Assembly: GCA_029204225.1 (NCBI GenBank)
Contig: CM055113.1
Coordinates: 11,124,234 to 11,188,233, forward strand
Reading direction: 5' to 3'
Source of the DNA: Diphasiastrum complanatum
Taxonomy: Eukaryota > Streptophyta > Lycopodiopsida > Lycopodiales > Lycopodiaceae
DNA: 64,000 bases
The notes beneath the pieces were generated by a model, which was not told where the DNA came from, ran no database searches, and was given only the letters and a program-made list of their open reading frames with translations. How positions within the stretch are numbered: the first letter of the stretch is position 1; each line of letters starts with the position of its first letter. Made by a program: the position numbers and the translations under genes. This document shows positions 8,828 through 21,039 of this stretch, one piece after another.

Positions 8828-11297
8828 CATAGCCAATGAATCTTGCGGAACCAGGAGAAGAAGAAAGGATAGTGCATGTGGGAGAGCAGTTAACACCCAT
8901 GCAGTTCAAGAGACTATGGTCCTTGTTGGTGGAATATAAAGACTATTTTGCCTAGAGCTATAGTGATCTAAAGGGCATTCCGCCAACAGTAGTCCAGCAC
9001 ACCATACCTTTGGTGGATGGAGCAGTTTCCAAGGTAAGTCGTTACTACTGCTGCAACCCAGATTATATAGAACTGATCAAGCAAGAGTTGCAAAAACTTA
9101 TGGATGCAGATTTCATTTACGAAATCGAGCACACGGAATGGGTATCACCGATAGTTATAGTACCCAAGAAGAATGGCAAAATGCATATCTGTGTGAATCT
9201 GAAGGCACTTAATGCAGTCACCAAGAATGACCATTTTTCTTTACCATTTACAGAAAGTGTCCTCGATACAGTAGCTGGTGACGAAGCCTATAGTTTTCTG
9301 GATGGCTTCAGCGGCTACAACCAGGTGAAAATAGCCCCCCAGGACCCCCAAGCACTTTCCAACGAGTCATGCAGGCGGCATTCAAAGATTATTTGCAAAA
9401 ATTTCTGGAAATTTTCTTGGACAATCTGTGCGTACATGGACCAGATTCAGAACACTTATCCAATTTGAAAAAGGTGCTACAAAAATGCCGCAAATACCAG
9501 ATCTCCCTTAATCCAAAAAAATGTCAATTCTGGGTGACACATGGGTTGATACTCGGCCATATAGTGTCAAGACACGAGATCGCCATAGATATATCAAAGA
9601 TCAGAATCATTGTTGATCTACCACCACCGGGGACGATCCGCGAGGTCTAAATTTTCATGGGTCATGCTAACTACTATAGGATCTTCATTCTCGATTTTGC
9701 GGAATTAGCCAGACCAATTTACAAGCTCACAACGGATCCACATTGGAATGAGGAAGCTCTAAAGGCTTTCCAGAAGATTAAGAATACATTGGTCTCAGCA
9801 CCAATCCTACAACCACCCAATTGGCCCATTGAGTTCCACGTGCATATGGACGCATCAAAGTATGCAGTTGGAGCAGTCTTAACCCATCTAGGTGAACACA
9901 AAAAGGATTTTCCAATCCGATTTGCAAGCTGACAGCTCAGTGATACCGAAATGAATTATTCAACCACAGAACGAGAAGCACTGGCAATGATCTATGCGGT
10001 TAAAAAGTTTCAACACTATTTGATGGCCACTCATTTTGCTTTTTATATGGACCATCAACCCTTGCTGTGTCTCATTAATAAAACTTGCAACACCGGGAGA
10101 ATCACCAGATGGCTCCTGTTGTTGTTGGAATTTGATTTTCGGATAGTAGTTTGCAAGGGAAAACAACACTACATGGCAGATCATGTGTCACGAATCAAGG
10201 AAAAGGAGATTGCAATCCAACCCGACAATGAGCTGGCAGATGCTGCCTTATTTTACGTAGATACGGTACCAGAATGGGCTGCCGACATTGTCGAATATCT
10301 AATGCGGGGCCAACCAGACAAATCACTACCAAAGGCGGAACAGCGGAAATTGATCTTGAAAGCTAGACCTTATCAGTTGATTGTCGGCTTGTTGTACTGA
10401 AGAGGTCCAGACGAAATTCTTCGGTGGTGTATTCTTCCTCATGAGACCACCCAGATCATTTCGCTTTCACATGAAGGCATGGGTGGAGGTCATTTTGCAT
10501 CTGACATTACAGTTCGCAAGATTCTGCAATCAGGATGTTGGTGGCCAACAATTCATAAAGACACAGAAGAATACTTGAAAAAGTGCGATGTGTGCCAAAG
10601 GGCAAGAAGGCCAACGAGATTGAACTATGATCTACTGCACCCAATCTTAGCCCAAGCACCGTTAGAAAAATGGGGATTGGATTATATTGGTCCAATTCAC
10701 CCTGCAACAAGGAGTTTCCAGGCTCGATACATAATCGTTGCCATAGACTACCTCACCAAATGGGTCGAAGCCAAGTCAGTACGAGTAGCAGACGCTAGGA
10801 CCATTGCCAAATTCCTTTATGAAAATATCATTGTGCACTTTGGGTGCCCGATGAAACTAGTCAGTGATCGCAGAAGCCATTTCATCAACGAGACCATCAA
10901 GGTCCTATTGGAGGAATTCTTCGTGATCCACAGGACCAATACGCCTTATTATCCTCATGGTAATGGGCAAGCAGAATCATCCAATAAGATCATGTGTAGC
11001 GTGCTCACGAGAACGGTTAAAGCTAGCAGATCAGATTGGGAACACAAATTGCATGCTGCACTATGGGCATTCAGGACAGCATATAAAGGGAGCACCGATC
11101 AAACACCCTTCCAATTGGTATATGGTCAGGATGCTGTGATGCCAGTAGAGTTTTTAGTTCCATCATTAAGGATTGCCACTGTGCGACGTCTTAATGAGCC
11201 CAAATCTCTACAGCTACGCCACGAAGCTCTGCATAAACTCTGTGAAATACACTTACTAGCTGTAGAACCAATTTGCTTTATTGAAATGAGAAAATGA
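8828..11297 (+). pseudogene. Gypsy-1 pol: reverse transcriptase, RNase H, integrase (broken)
   Basis: Continuation of the gene interrupted at base 71. Seen in order: the pre-RT segment (MNLAEP...EQLTPMQF), RT start (IYEIEHTEWVSPIVIVPKKNGKMHICVNLKALN... region, 9100-9330), the RT palm, RNase H (HVHMDASKYAVGAVLTH, 9840), an HHCC zinc finger (GGGHF...CDVCQRA, 10480-10600) and an integrase core (DYIGP, SDRRSHF, NGQAESSN) with D, D and E all present. Lesions: TAG at 8953 where TGG is expected; a deletion of about 45 codons in the RT near 9345; YLDD-type motif changed to FLDN (9416-9427); TAA at 9648, TGA at 9930 and TGA at 10398. It stops abruptly after the integrase, near 11255. Not functional. 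Confidence 0.9.
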
Positions 11298-11407
11298 ACA
11301 TGAGGAGCAATTTGAGTTGGTCTCTTTTTATAGTAGAGAGGAGGACCCTGGCCTTTGAATCCTATTGGTCCAGTCTTGCCTCTCTTTTTATTCAAATTTA
11401 AAACAGT
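11298..11407 (+). other. Short unassigned stretch between gypsy-1 and the next LTR
   Basis: Truncated end of gypsy-1 and 100 bases with no gene. Confidence 0.4.
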
Positions 11408-11637
11408 GTGGGAACCATCAAAATTGGAGGGAAACCAACTTTATTCACTAACTTGCCATTTAGGCCCTGCAACATTAAAAGTCCCACAAAAGGGCCTAAA
11501 GTCCTTTTATTAACTTTTAACTAATCAATCAAATAACTATGTGATCATCGGGTTGGACTTACACACACATGGTGCCAAATCCCTCTCACTTATTAACTAG
11601 GGTTAGGGTTGCGTTGGGATCCGCAAACCCTCCAACA
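11408..11637 (-). repeat. LTR (3' in minus orientation)
   Basis: Starts TGTGGGAACCATC and ends CCTCCAACA; matches 15698-15931 with only scattered single-base differences. Confidence 0.75.
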
Positions 11638-11687
11638 GTATCCCCCACCAAAACTGGTGGCGTTCCCACGACCCCTGCAATATGTAG

Positions 11688-14305
11688 TTATTGGGGACTT
11701 TTATTGGCTTCGCGTCGAATCTTAATTAAATGATACTGCACCTTCTCCATAAAGTCAAGACGTGCAGTATTGAAATCCAAATTATGCGGCAGGAAACAAT
11801 GGTGGGCTCCGGCAATCCACTTGGAAGTTGTCCATGAGGTGAAACGGGACTTCCAAGAGCCTCCCATCATAGCCGCACGAAAATACAGTCGAACAATCGG
11901 CAATTGATCTTTGATTTGCTCTGAGGCCATCGGCTTATTTGGATCAAATGCCAGTGTAGGAAGGCAATCGTCCCATTTGGTTGCCACTGACGCCAACAGA
12001 GTTAGATCTTTTGCAAACATTGTCGATTGTCGCATTGTTGGATCCGGAGAGTGGACATACTCTCTCTGATATGCCTGTAAGGCCCGATGGAAATCCACTG
12101 AAATATTCTAGCTGTAAGGCTGGTGGATGATTGGCCAATTGGGCATATGGATGGTGATTTTATCCATAGCCAATCTCAAATCTTTCCATTTTTGTCTTCG
12201 CAGCATTGGCACGTAATAAGGATCTACCCGCAACTGGCGAGGGCTGGCAACGTGACTCCTAATTGATTTTGGAGTTTTCTCAAAAATCGTGATTCTCCAT
12301 GCCGGCTGCTCTCCCAGTGCAGGTATTTTGTCGAATTCTTTGCCAGCCTCGATCTCGGAGGTCTTAAATCTGAGAACCCATCCACCACGCGAGGACTCAT
12401 GTGGATGCTGCTTTAAGAAGGTCTGGATCTGGTCCTCGACGTTGATGGGCCTTCTGAATAAATGGCATGTCCTTGATGAGGATGGACCCGCTTGTACTAC
12501 CGGTATAGTTGGCAGTTGATCTGCTAGATCTGGAGCTCTCCCTTGGTCCATGCTCGAATCAACCCTTGTATCCATCTGTACAGCTTCTTGGCACGAAGGG
12601 GAGAATTGCGGCATGACCCGGATGGAGATTTGTGGACCAGCTTCCAACACTTGAGCGGTGGCTTTTTCATAGACGTTGATGGTCTCTTTTGCCTTTTCCA
12701 ACTCGGTTGAAGCTGCTCCTTTGAACCTATCAAAGCGGCCTTGGAATCCTTGAAGGGCCACTTTGTATGTTTTCACTTTCTTTAACAAATATGCAATCTC
12801 CGTCGGTGTGACCGGATGATCGGGTATTTGTGTTTGCAGATACGCATCATACTCAAGGGTGGTCGCATCCAATTCACCTTGAAACCATGGAGGTGGCAGC
12901 AGCAGGAGACCCTGATGGTACTGTCTGTGGTAGGCGTGGAATAGGTGCCAAAGTCTCTTCTTCTTCAAAAATATCCTCATCTTCAAACCCTTCAGGCACC
13001 GTGGCGTCGAACTGCTTTGGTGACTTGACAGTTGTGTCGACTCGAAGTGTGGCTGGGCTACCTTGTGTGGGTGGTTGATGACTGGCATCTTTGACACCAA
13101 CAGTAGCTTCATGGATATGCCCAAATCCTCTTCCAGGGGATTGGAGTTCAAAGGATGCTAGGCTCTGAGGCATTTCAAAGATTTCGGTGGCTCCAAGGGG
13201 GTCGGAATCATCGAACATATCCATGAAGAACTGTGAGTTGGGTGAGGTTGCTTCGGTGTGCGGGGATGAGGCGGCCTGGGCAGCTGTGATGGGAATGGTA
13301 GGCCCAAGGGTCAGAGACTGTCCTTGCATGGGAGCAGAGGTGAGGGAAGCATCAGAGGCAAGGGGAATGGGACGTTCAGTGCGAATAGCAGTAGGGGGTG
13401 GAAACGCAACTGACGAGGTATGCCTAGTACGACGTCATGATGCGGAAGGCGAGTCGGGAATTACGATCTCGCTGCGTGGACGACAACGACTATGAGAACT
13501 TGAGGCCTGGTGAGATGACTCGGCTGGTGCTTCTTCGTAAACCGCAAGCACATAATCTAGGTGGAAGCCATGGATTCTGTTTTCTAAGTGAGAAGCGGCT
13601 AAGAGGGACAATAGAGAGCCAACGATGAACTGCTACTTTGTATTGGCCTTAATAGCTCGTTTGAGCTCACCAGAAACAGTCTTGAACCAGTTATATGGTT
13701 CAAGAAGGGCTTTGGCCAACTTGATGTGAGACTCTACTATCCTGTGAAGGATTTGAGATGTGATGCGGTCTTTCCTGAGGTTGCCAACCATCAGAAAATG
13801 ATTCAACAATTGGACAGCGATGTGGATGGAAGGCTCAGTGATGGCTTTTAGAAGGTAACTATCATTAGTCCAATGTAGATCGTTGGTGAGGTGTGCTTGT
13901 GATTGGGTGAGGCGTACGTACCGGATGAGATTCTATAGCTGCAAGTGCGGCCTCAGTGACGCGCACCTTGTGTGTGGCTCCTTGGAAGGTGATGTAAAAC
14001 TTGGATTTCTCTTCCTTCCATGTACTGAAGGCAAGAGTGATGAAATTCATATTGATGCATCCCGAAAAGGCTCTCTCATGAATACCCATTGCAGTAAGTA
14101 GAGGCCCCGCGAGGGTCATCCACTGAGTGACCATGCTTGTGCTAGGAAGAATCATGATGTCCGTTGCAGATGGGACATCACGATGGATAGTATAGCGCGG
14201 AGACTGGGAAGTATCAGTAGAAGACATGATGATCAGAAAGGAATTATAACCGTGTGAGAATGTATCAAAAGACAATGTAGGAAATTCGAAAGGCTTTGGT
14301 CGCAA
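11688..14305 (-). pseudogene. Gag-like gene of the LTR element (broken)
   Basis: Fragments read in order on the minus strand. An N-terminal part (14305-13865; good start MSSTDTSQ) contains INMNFITLAFSTWKEEKSKFYI, homologous to the gag-like genes at 41034-39830 and 55589-55317. A low-complexity acidic middle (13329-12874) follows. A large part (13151-12108) has a coiled coil (FKGAASTELEKAKETINVYEK) and ends QPYS, then an in-frame TAG at 12110-12108, and the frame continues to 11688 (FHRALQAYQREYV). No zinc knuckle or protease is visible. The shared start segment across three copies supports a real retroelement gene, but calling it gag is an inference from position. Frames shift at least twice between 13865 and 13151. 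Confidence 0.55.
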
Positions 14306-15697
14306 GAAAAATTCGCAAGAGCTTCGCTAGCACAAGTGAGGAATGAATCGAATTCAGCCAACTTATATGTGAATTTGGTAGGTCCATTACACTGAATAGT
14401 TGTTGGGTTGATCAGTTCTGAACAAAAAATTGCAGGCATGTACAGTACTGTAAAAATAGGCTATAATAATCTTGGCAAAGGTTTCTAGGGATCTGAACCT
14501 ATCAGACGAACGTTTTCCAGGGCTGGCGAAGGATGAACCTTCACCTAGGAGGGTCCTTTGCCCAGGTACTGTCATAAATGTTTTTTTCCACAATCTGAAC
14601 CTATGGACAACCTAATTTTGACATTTTAAGATCATCTAGCAGGTCAGCGAAGGTTCATAATGACACTATGATGCTCGGCGAAGGTTCCCAAAATGGCATA
14701 TCACTGAACATTCGCCTAACTCAAAAATTGAATTTTCTCTTGTCAAAAACCTTCGCCCAAGTACTATCATAAATGTTTTTTTCCACAATCTGAACCTATG
14801 GACAACCTAATTTTGACATTTTAAGATCATCTAGCAGGTCGGTGAAGGTTCAACAGTGCTATTTTGGGATAAAAACTCTCTGAACACTTTTCTGGCAATT
14901 TTTTGGAAAATAACCTTCGCCGACTTCTCAGATGGAGGATCTGACACAGATAAAACTATGGACAACCAGACGAAGGTTTCTGACACAAGAAAATACAGTT
15001 TTTGTGATCTAGCGAGGGTAAAAATCAAGATTTTTTGTGATCTGATCAAGATAAATCTTCGTCGAACTCAAACATAATATTTTTATATAAATAAAATATT
15101 CTGGAAACTCAGCGAAGGTTCTAGCAAAGGATCAAGAGTAATACTGGTAATTTTGCAAAAAAGTGACTTTTTTGACAAAAATATGACAATATGACAACTG
15201 ATCCTCTGAAAACCTTTCTATTTTTTGGATTATTCTTCGTCGACCTGGCAATAGATAGATCTAAATCACATCTAAGCACAGTGAATTGGGCGAAGGTTCT
15301 TTTTCTGTATTTTTTAGGATTTTGATAATTTTTGGTTTTTTTTTGTGGTTTTTTTGATGTTTTCAAAAATCTGCTAGGAATTAATCTTTGCCCTTCAAAC
15401 TGAAGGTTTTGTAAACAAAACCAAAGGTGTTTGCAACTCGGCGAAGGTTTTCTGAAAGAGAGTAAAAAGTTCTGGGCTCTGATGACGTTTTTTGCCTCCT
15501 TTTGACCAATTTTGACAGATTTGACCGATTTTTGTTATTTTCTCTGATATCTCAGATCCAAATGGATCTTAAGATTAGTGATCTGAATAGATTTTCCTTG
15601 TTTAATAATCAGATTAGATTTCAAACAAGCAAATCCACTCAAAATCTAGCAAAATCAATCCCAGATTATCCCTACAATGCAGTTTTTTTTTAAAAAG
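14306..15697 (-). other. Non-coding leader rich in gaaggtt motifs
   Basis: No gene. It contains many copies of (g)cgaaggtt and a ~99-base direct repeat (14563-14661 and 14753-14851, both containing tttttttccacaatctgaac). Comparable gaaggtt-rich leaders precede the related gag-like genes at 41.0-41.9 and 55.6-56.5 kb, and the fragment at 21.0-22.9 kb. Confidence 0.6.
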
Positions 15698-15931
15698 TGT
15701 GGGAACCATCAAAATTGGAGGGAAACCCAACTTTATTCACTAACTTGCCATTTAGGCCCTACGACATTAAAAGTCCCGCAAAAAGGCCTAAAGTCCTTTT
15801 TATTAACTTTTAACTAATTAATCAAATAACTATGTGATCATCGGGTTGGACTAACACACGCAGGGTGCCAAATCCCTCTCACTTATTAACTAGGGTTAGT
15901 GTTGTCTTGGGATCCGCAAACCCTCCAACAT
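15698..15931 (-). repeat. LTR (5' in minus orientation)
   Basis: Partner of 11408-11637; ends CCTCCAACA, directly abutting the copia-1 LTR fragment at 15932. Confidence 0.75.
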
Positions 15932-16796
15932 AGACTAACAACCCATAAGTTAATTGTGACTATAAGGGAATTGGGGCCCTTAAGTGTACATGGTCATAAT
16001 TAATGGTTGTAGGCCTAAACACTTGATGGTGGATTTGTATGGGTCTATCAGTGAGTCATTGGGGAACTGGATGATGTAGCCCAGATAGGCTGTAGAAGTG
16101 TCCAATGAGGTATCAGAGTGCAGTACTAGTGGTGCATGGGCCTTGGAGGGTATAAGTATACCTATTGGGCTCTCACTAGTATACCTATTGGGCTCTCATT
16201 GTCAAAATATTGGAAAAATCTATCTAATGTTGTGAGTAGGGGTCCTAAAAATTCCAAAGATGAATTAAGCTCTTTTGGCTTAGTAAAGACCCATCTTAGA
16301 ATAAAATATTCAAGGTAGGTAGAAGTAGAAACTCGAGCTACCATAGGAATTGTCGTTTGTACTTTATATGCCACATTTAATGCATGAAAAGACTAGGTGG
16401 CACAATTAGACATAGTGAGGTGGGTTGAATAAGTCTAGATAGCTTGAGAGGTGGATTCACAACTCCAATTCAACTCAAAGTAGGAGGAGAGTCCATGGAT
16501 CTATATAGATGTGATATACTCTCATTGAGAAAATGATGAAATTTGGAGACTAGCTCTTTGTGCCCTCTCTCTCTACACGAGTTTTGTGCTTTCTATTTTC
16601 TCTCTCTAGTCGAGTTGAGGCATTTATGATGCTTAGTCTTATGTTTTGTTGACATATCTTGCTTGTAACACAATAATATTTCTTGTATGATCAGCTTTCC
16701 TATTGACAACCAATGCTAGTCTGATCTTTATGGTATTATTGAGCTTAGGAGATCAAAAATACATCTGTAGGGCATCCCACGTGTGTGAATTCAGCA
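15932..16796 (+). repeat. 5' LTR of copia-1 (left edge cut)
   Basis: The first ~250 bases (agactaacaacccataag...ctctcactagta) match 54060-54312, which also precedes a tRNA-Met PBS. A repeated phrase (tatacctattgggctctca, twice at 16157-16200) follows. The LTR ends ttcagca at 16796, directly before the PBS. No gene. Confidence 0.65.
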
Positions 16797-16809
16797 TGGT
16801 ATCAGAGCC
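16797..16809 (+). promoter_or_regulatory. Primer-binding site, copia-1
   Basis: TGGTATCAGAGCC, complementary to the 3' end of plant initiator tRNA-Met and placed directly after the LTR. The untranslated leader to 17551 has no gene. Confidence 0.9.
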
Positions 16810-17551
16810 TACCTAAGTTCTACAAGCAAATCTAATCAAAAAATTTGCAGATTTGATCAGATTTCAAGCAAGGAATTGTCTAGATTCTACTTTCTAGCTA
16901 GTTTGCAGTTTTCTGGTGATTTAGAGCTTCAAACCGCATTGAATGGTCCAGATCAGGTACTGTACAGAATTTCATGTGCTGGCACGTGTGAATTCCACGC
17001 CTTTTTAGTTTGGTGGTTCTCTCTCACCTTAGATCCATTTTTCATGCAAATTATCCCACTAGAAAGGTAGAAATGGTTGAATCTGATGCAATTTGATTCA
17101 TGACAGTTGGATAAGCCAATCAGAAGTTATAAGCTTTTGAAGAGTCGTAGGTAGGGCGCCTAGACCTGTGGCAAATCATGTGTACATGTCATTTATTGCT
17201 TGAATGATCACAAAAATCATCCAGAAGTTGAACAATCTCATCTATATGTGATTTAGACAAAATTTATAGGTTCTAGGAAAATTGTTTCATACAAATAGAT
17301 TGTATTTGAGTCAATTTGACATTTTTGGAGTATTTCACACGTGTGAAATTCAGAGAACCATAACTTTTGCCATACTTCATCTTTTTTTATGATTCAAATC
17401 TTGTTTTAGAGAGATTGTCAAGCTAGTGAGATCTATCTCACAATTTTTTGCTTAGTCTTACATAGGATTTGATTTTGTACCCTTGAGTGGTTCCTATAGT
17501 GAGAAGATAATCAATTCTTTCATCCATCTTTTTTTATTTCCATCATTCTTT

Positions 17552-20500
17552 ATGACTTCAATGGGTGTCTTTCTATTAGAAGCAAGTGAAAGATTGTCAA
17601 CCTCCAATTACTCAATTTGGAAGGTTAGAATGGAATCTGTCTTAATACTACAAGATGTGATGGATATTGTACTTGGCATTGAAGAAGAACCACAAATTCC
17701 TCAAGAAATTCCAAAGTACAAAAAGAGAGCTAGGATGGCTCTACATTATATTAAGATGAATGTCTCAAATGACATCTTAAGAGAAATTGCATCTTAAGAG
17801 AAATTGGTGCTTGTACTAATGCCAAAGATGCTTGGGATACTCTCAAGTCTAACTATGAGGCAAAGAATACTTCTAGACTTCTAACACTAAGAAACCAAAT
17901 TTTTCAAAGTGTACAGAGAAGTAATGTGCTTCAGCTTATGTAATGAGAGTTAAAGACCTCCATAGAGAATTGTCATGCATAGGTGACTCTATCAACCAAA
18001 ATGAACTTGTTCAATTCATACTAAATGGGTTAAAGGAGAAATACGACAATCTTGTTCAGAGTTATGCCATTAAGGAGGAGCTACCAAGTTTGGAAGCACT
18101 CCAAAGTGTGCTCATTTCTGAAAAATCAAGACAAGAGTATTAACTCTTGAAAATGGAGAGACTGTCTCTCAACATTGATGGTAAAGCTCTCCTTACCAAA
18201 GACAAGCACAAGACAAGAAGTAAGAATCAACACCAATCCTCTTCAAGCAAGAACAATCTTATTTCCAAGGAGAAAGAAGAAGAGGATGAGTCCTCTCAAG
18301 CTTCCACATCCAAGAAGGAGAAGAAAAACATCAAGTGTTTCTTTTGTGGCAAGAAGGGGCATTATGCCACCAATTGCTTCAAGAAGAAGAGTCAATTCAA
18401 GCAAGCCAACATTTCTAATGAAGAGAAGGAATATGCTCATGCAAGTGATGGAGAGGGATCTCTTATGGTCTCGAGTTTTTCTTTATCACCTTTCAAGAAG
18501 GATGGTTCATGGTATATCGCCAGTGGAGGTTCTTCACATATGTGTAGCTCCAAGCATTCGTTTTCATCCATGTCACCTTATGAAGGAGCCAAGAAGTCCA
18601 TCTACACAGCAAATGATCATGAGTGTGCTATTGAAGGCATAGGGACCATTCCCTTAAAGCTTTCATCATCAAAAGTTCTTTCTCTGTCTAAAGTACTTTT
18701 TGTTCCTAAGTTAACAAAAAATCTTATTAGTGTTGGGCAATTGTTTGATAGTGGACTAGATGTGAATCTCAATGTTGATACATGTACAGTCAAGAAGCAT
18801 GATGAGATCATTGCATTTGGGTCTAGATATGGTGGAATCTACAAGCTTGATCCCAAAGAGTATGCTAACTCTTGTGATGGTGCTTTTGCTTCTCATATTT
18901 CTTTGGAGGAACTTTGGCATAGAAGGTTGGGACATCTTAACTATAATTCTATGGTGTCCATGGTCAAGAAAGCAAATCTATTGGCTTGCCTAATCTTATC
19001 TCCAAGAATTTCAAGCCATGTGAGGCTTGTGCCATATCTAGGTCTCATAAGAAGCCTTTTTCAAAGTCATCTATCAAGACTACACATCCATTGGAGCTCA
19101 TACACTCGGATGTGCACTTCTCATCTTCAAAGAGCAAGGGTGGTGCTACTTGCTTTGTAGCTTTCATTGATGATTTCACTAGATTTACTTGGGTATATCT
19201 TCTAGCTTCAAAGTCTATGGTGTTTGACTATTTCCTAAAGTTCAAAGCTTTAGCTAAAAAGCAATTTTCATACAAAATCAAGATTCTTAGAAGTGATGGA
19301 GGTGGTGAGTACACTTCCAATAAATTTCATGATTATTGTGAGCTTGAAGGCATTAAAAGGGAGTTTTCTTGTGCATATACACCATCTCAAAATGGGGTGG
19401 CTGAAAGAAAGAACAGAACATTGTGTGAATGTGCCAAAACCATTAGAATTGAGGAATCCTTGCCAAAAGACTTTTGGGGTGAGGCCATCAATTGTTCAAA
19501 CTATCTTTGCAATCGACTCCCTCATGTTGCACTTGGAGGAAAGTCACCATACGAAGCACTTTATTTGAAGAAACCTAAGGTTGATCACCTTAGAGTATTT
19601 GGATGCATATGCTTTGTCCATATTCCCTTGGAAATGAGAAAGAAGGATGATCCTTGTGCAAGCAAAGGAGTAATGGTTGGATACTCATCCAACAAGAAAG
19701 CCTATCGAATCTACATGTTCTCTACTTCTAAAGTAATCGACAGTAGAGACATAGTTTTTCATGAAGAAGAAAAGTCCAATCTTGGAGGGGCCGAGATCAA
19801 GCAACCTCAAAATCTATCACCTTTTGTTATTGAAGACAATCAACATATGGAGGAGTCGAGATTTGAAGATAGAAGTCCTCGGATTTTCACTCCTACAAGA
19901 TCCATGAGGGAGAGATCCGAGCCCAAGAGGCTCACTTATGATGACAAAGGAAAACAAGTGGATCTTGATTCCACTTATGCTTATTTTGTTTCTCACGAGG
20001 AGCCCAAAGATGTCCAAGAAGCCCTACCAAGGAGTGGTATGAGGCCATGAAGATTGAATATGATGCCTTGATCACCAACCACACATGGGAGCTAGTGGAT
20101 CCACCACCTAACATGCATATCATTGGATGCAAGTGGGTGTTCAAGATCAAGTACAATCATGATGGCTCCATCAACAAGTACAAGACAAGATTATGTGCTA
20201 AAGGCTTTGCACAAATATATGGCTTTGACTATGAAGAAACCTTTGCTCCTGTAGCAAAGATGGTGACAATAAGAATCATAATCTCTCTTGCCTTATTTTT
20301 TAAGTGGAAACTATTTCAACTTGATGTCTCCAATGCTTTTCTGAATGGCTATCTTGAGGAGGAGATATACATGGAACAGCCTCAAGGATTTATCAAGGAT
20401 AAATCTAAGGTGTGTTTGCTATTTAAAAGTCTTTATGGCTTGAAGCAAGCACCTAGATCATGGTATTCAAGACTCAACAACTTTCTACTTTCATTAGGAT

Positions 20501-20689
20501 TTGTGCTTAGTGACTATGATCCTTCTATTTTATAGGAGTCTTATAGGCTCTTTAATTTGGCTTACTATCACTAGACCCGATTTGAGCTATTGTGTGCACA
20601 AATTGAGTCAATTTATGCAAGATCCCAAGATCCAACATTGGAAGATGGCCAAGAAAGTTCTAAGATATGTACCTTCTACTCAAGATTAA
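17552..20689 (+). pseudogene. Copia-1 gag-pol (broken, RT catalytic part missing)
   Basis: Gag starts MTSMGVFLLEASERL (17552), followed by IWKVRMES. A 17-base tandem duplication (17773-17806) shifts the frame. A zinc knuckle CFFCGKKGHYATNC lies near 18340. The protease site reads WYIASGGSSHM where DSGAS is expected, so the catalytic Asp is lost. GAG-pre-integrase LWHRRLGHL (18915) is followed by integrase with HSDVH, LRSDGGGEY and QNGVAERKNR (D, D, E kept, 18986-20050), then RT from 20047 (WVFKIKYNHDGSINKYK, LDVSNAFLNG, GLKQAPRSWY). After DYDPSI (20530) the sequence jumps to LIGSLIWLTITRPDLSY, so the segment with the YVDD catalytic motif is deleted. The copy ends near 20689, where a foreign fragment begins. 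Confidence 0.9.
17773..17806 (+). repeat. 17-bp tandem duplication in copia-1 gag
   Basis: catcttaagagaaattg occurs twice head to tail, causing a frameshift and an immediate TAA. Confidence 0.95.
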
Positions 20690-21039
20690 TAGCCTTCTTC
20701 CCTTGTCTGCTCGACTAGCATGAACTCTTCACAATTTTCTGATTCTCCATCCGATATTTTTGCGTTTGGATAGGAGTGATCTACTCTCTTCTTCAAGATA
20801 AGATTTTCCATAATGACAGTATCTTGACATATTTGTGGCAATGAAGTGTAGGATGCAAACTTCTTCATACCAAATTTGATCTTGTCGAGTAATCCAATAT
20901 AGTAGTTCTGCATTATGGTCTCTGGGCTTAGTAGATCAATACCTTTTACCAAATCGAACATTCGTCTGGTGGTGTATTGTTGAACTGTCTCATCAGGAAA
21001 CATATGAAATGCAACCAATCTCACAAACTCAATAATCAT
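20686..21039 (-). pseudogene. Gag-like fragment of the nested element
   Basis: 117 residues with FVRLVAFHMFPDETVQQYTT, MFDLVKGIDLLSPETIMQNY and a charged C-terminus. The style (helical, charged, aromatic-poor) fits a retroelement capsid piece. The family is not recognised; it could equally be a fragment of a host-like gene. Confidence 0.35.

Larger units (their letters stand above)
11408..15931 (-). mobile_element. LTR element with a gag-like gene only
   Basis: Near-identical direct repeats of about 230 bases (11408-11637 and 15698-15931), both starting TGTGGGAACC and ending CCTCCAACA, flank a minus-strand gag-like region. On the minus strand the purine stretch GGTGGGGGATAC directly precedes the 11637 repeat, as a polypurine tract should before a 3' LTR. 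No PBS is recognisable next to 15698 and no pol is present, so this would be a non-autonomous or deleted element. No 5-bp target duplication is visible (aacag/tagac). Confidence 0.6.

Noticed and set aside
12289-14101. Plus-strand frames over the gag-like gene (for example 12830-13078, 13883-14101)
   Set aside because: Antisense to the homologous, conserved minus-strand gene.
16797-16809. tRNA gene at TGGTATCAGAGCC (also 30768, 32374, 38634, 45479, 54506, 59861, 62282)
   Set aside because: Only the 3'-complement of initiator tRNA-Met is present, always beside an LTR; no cloverleaf.
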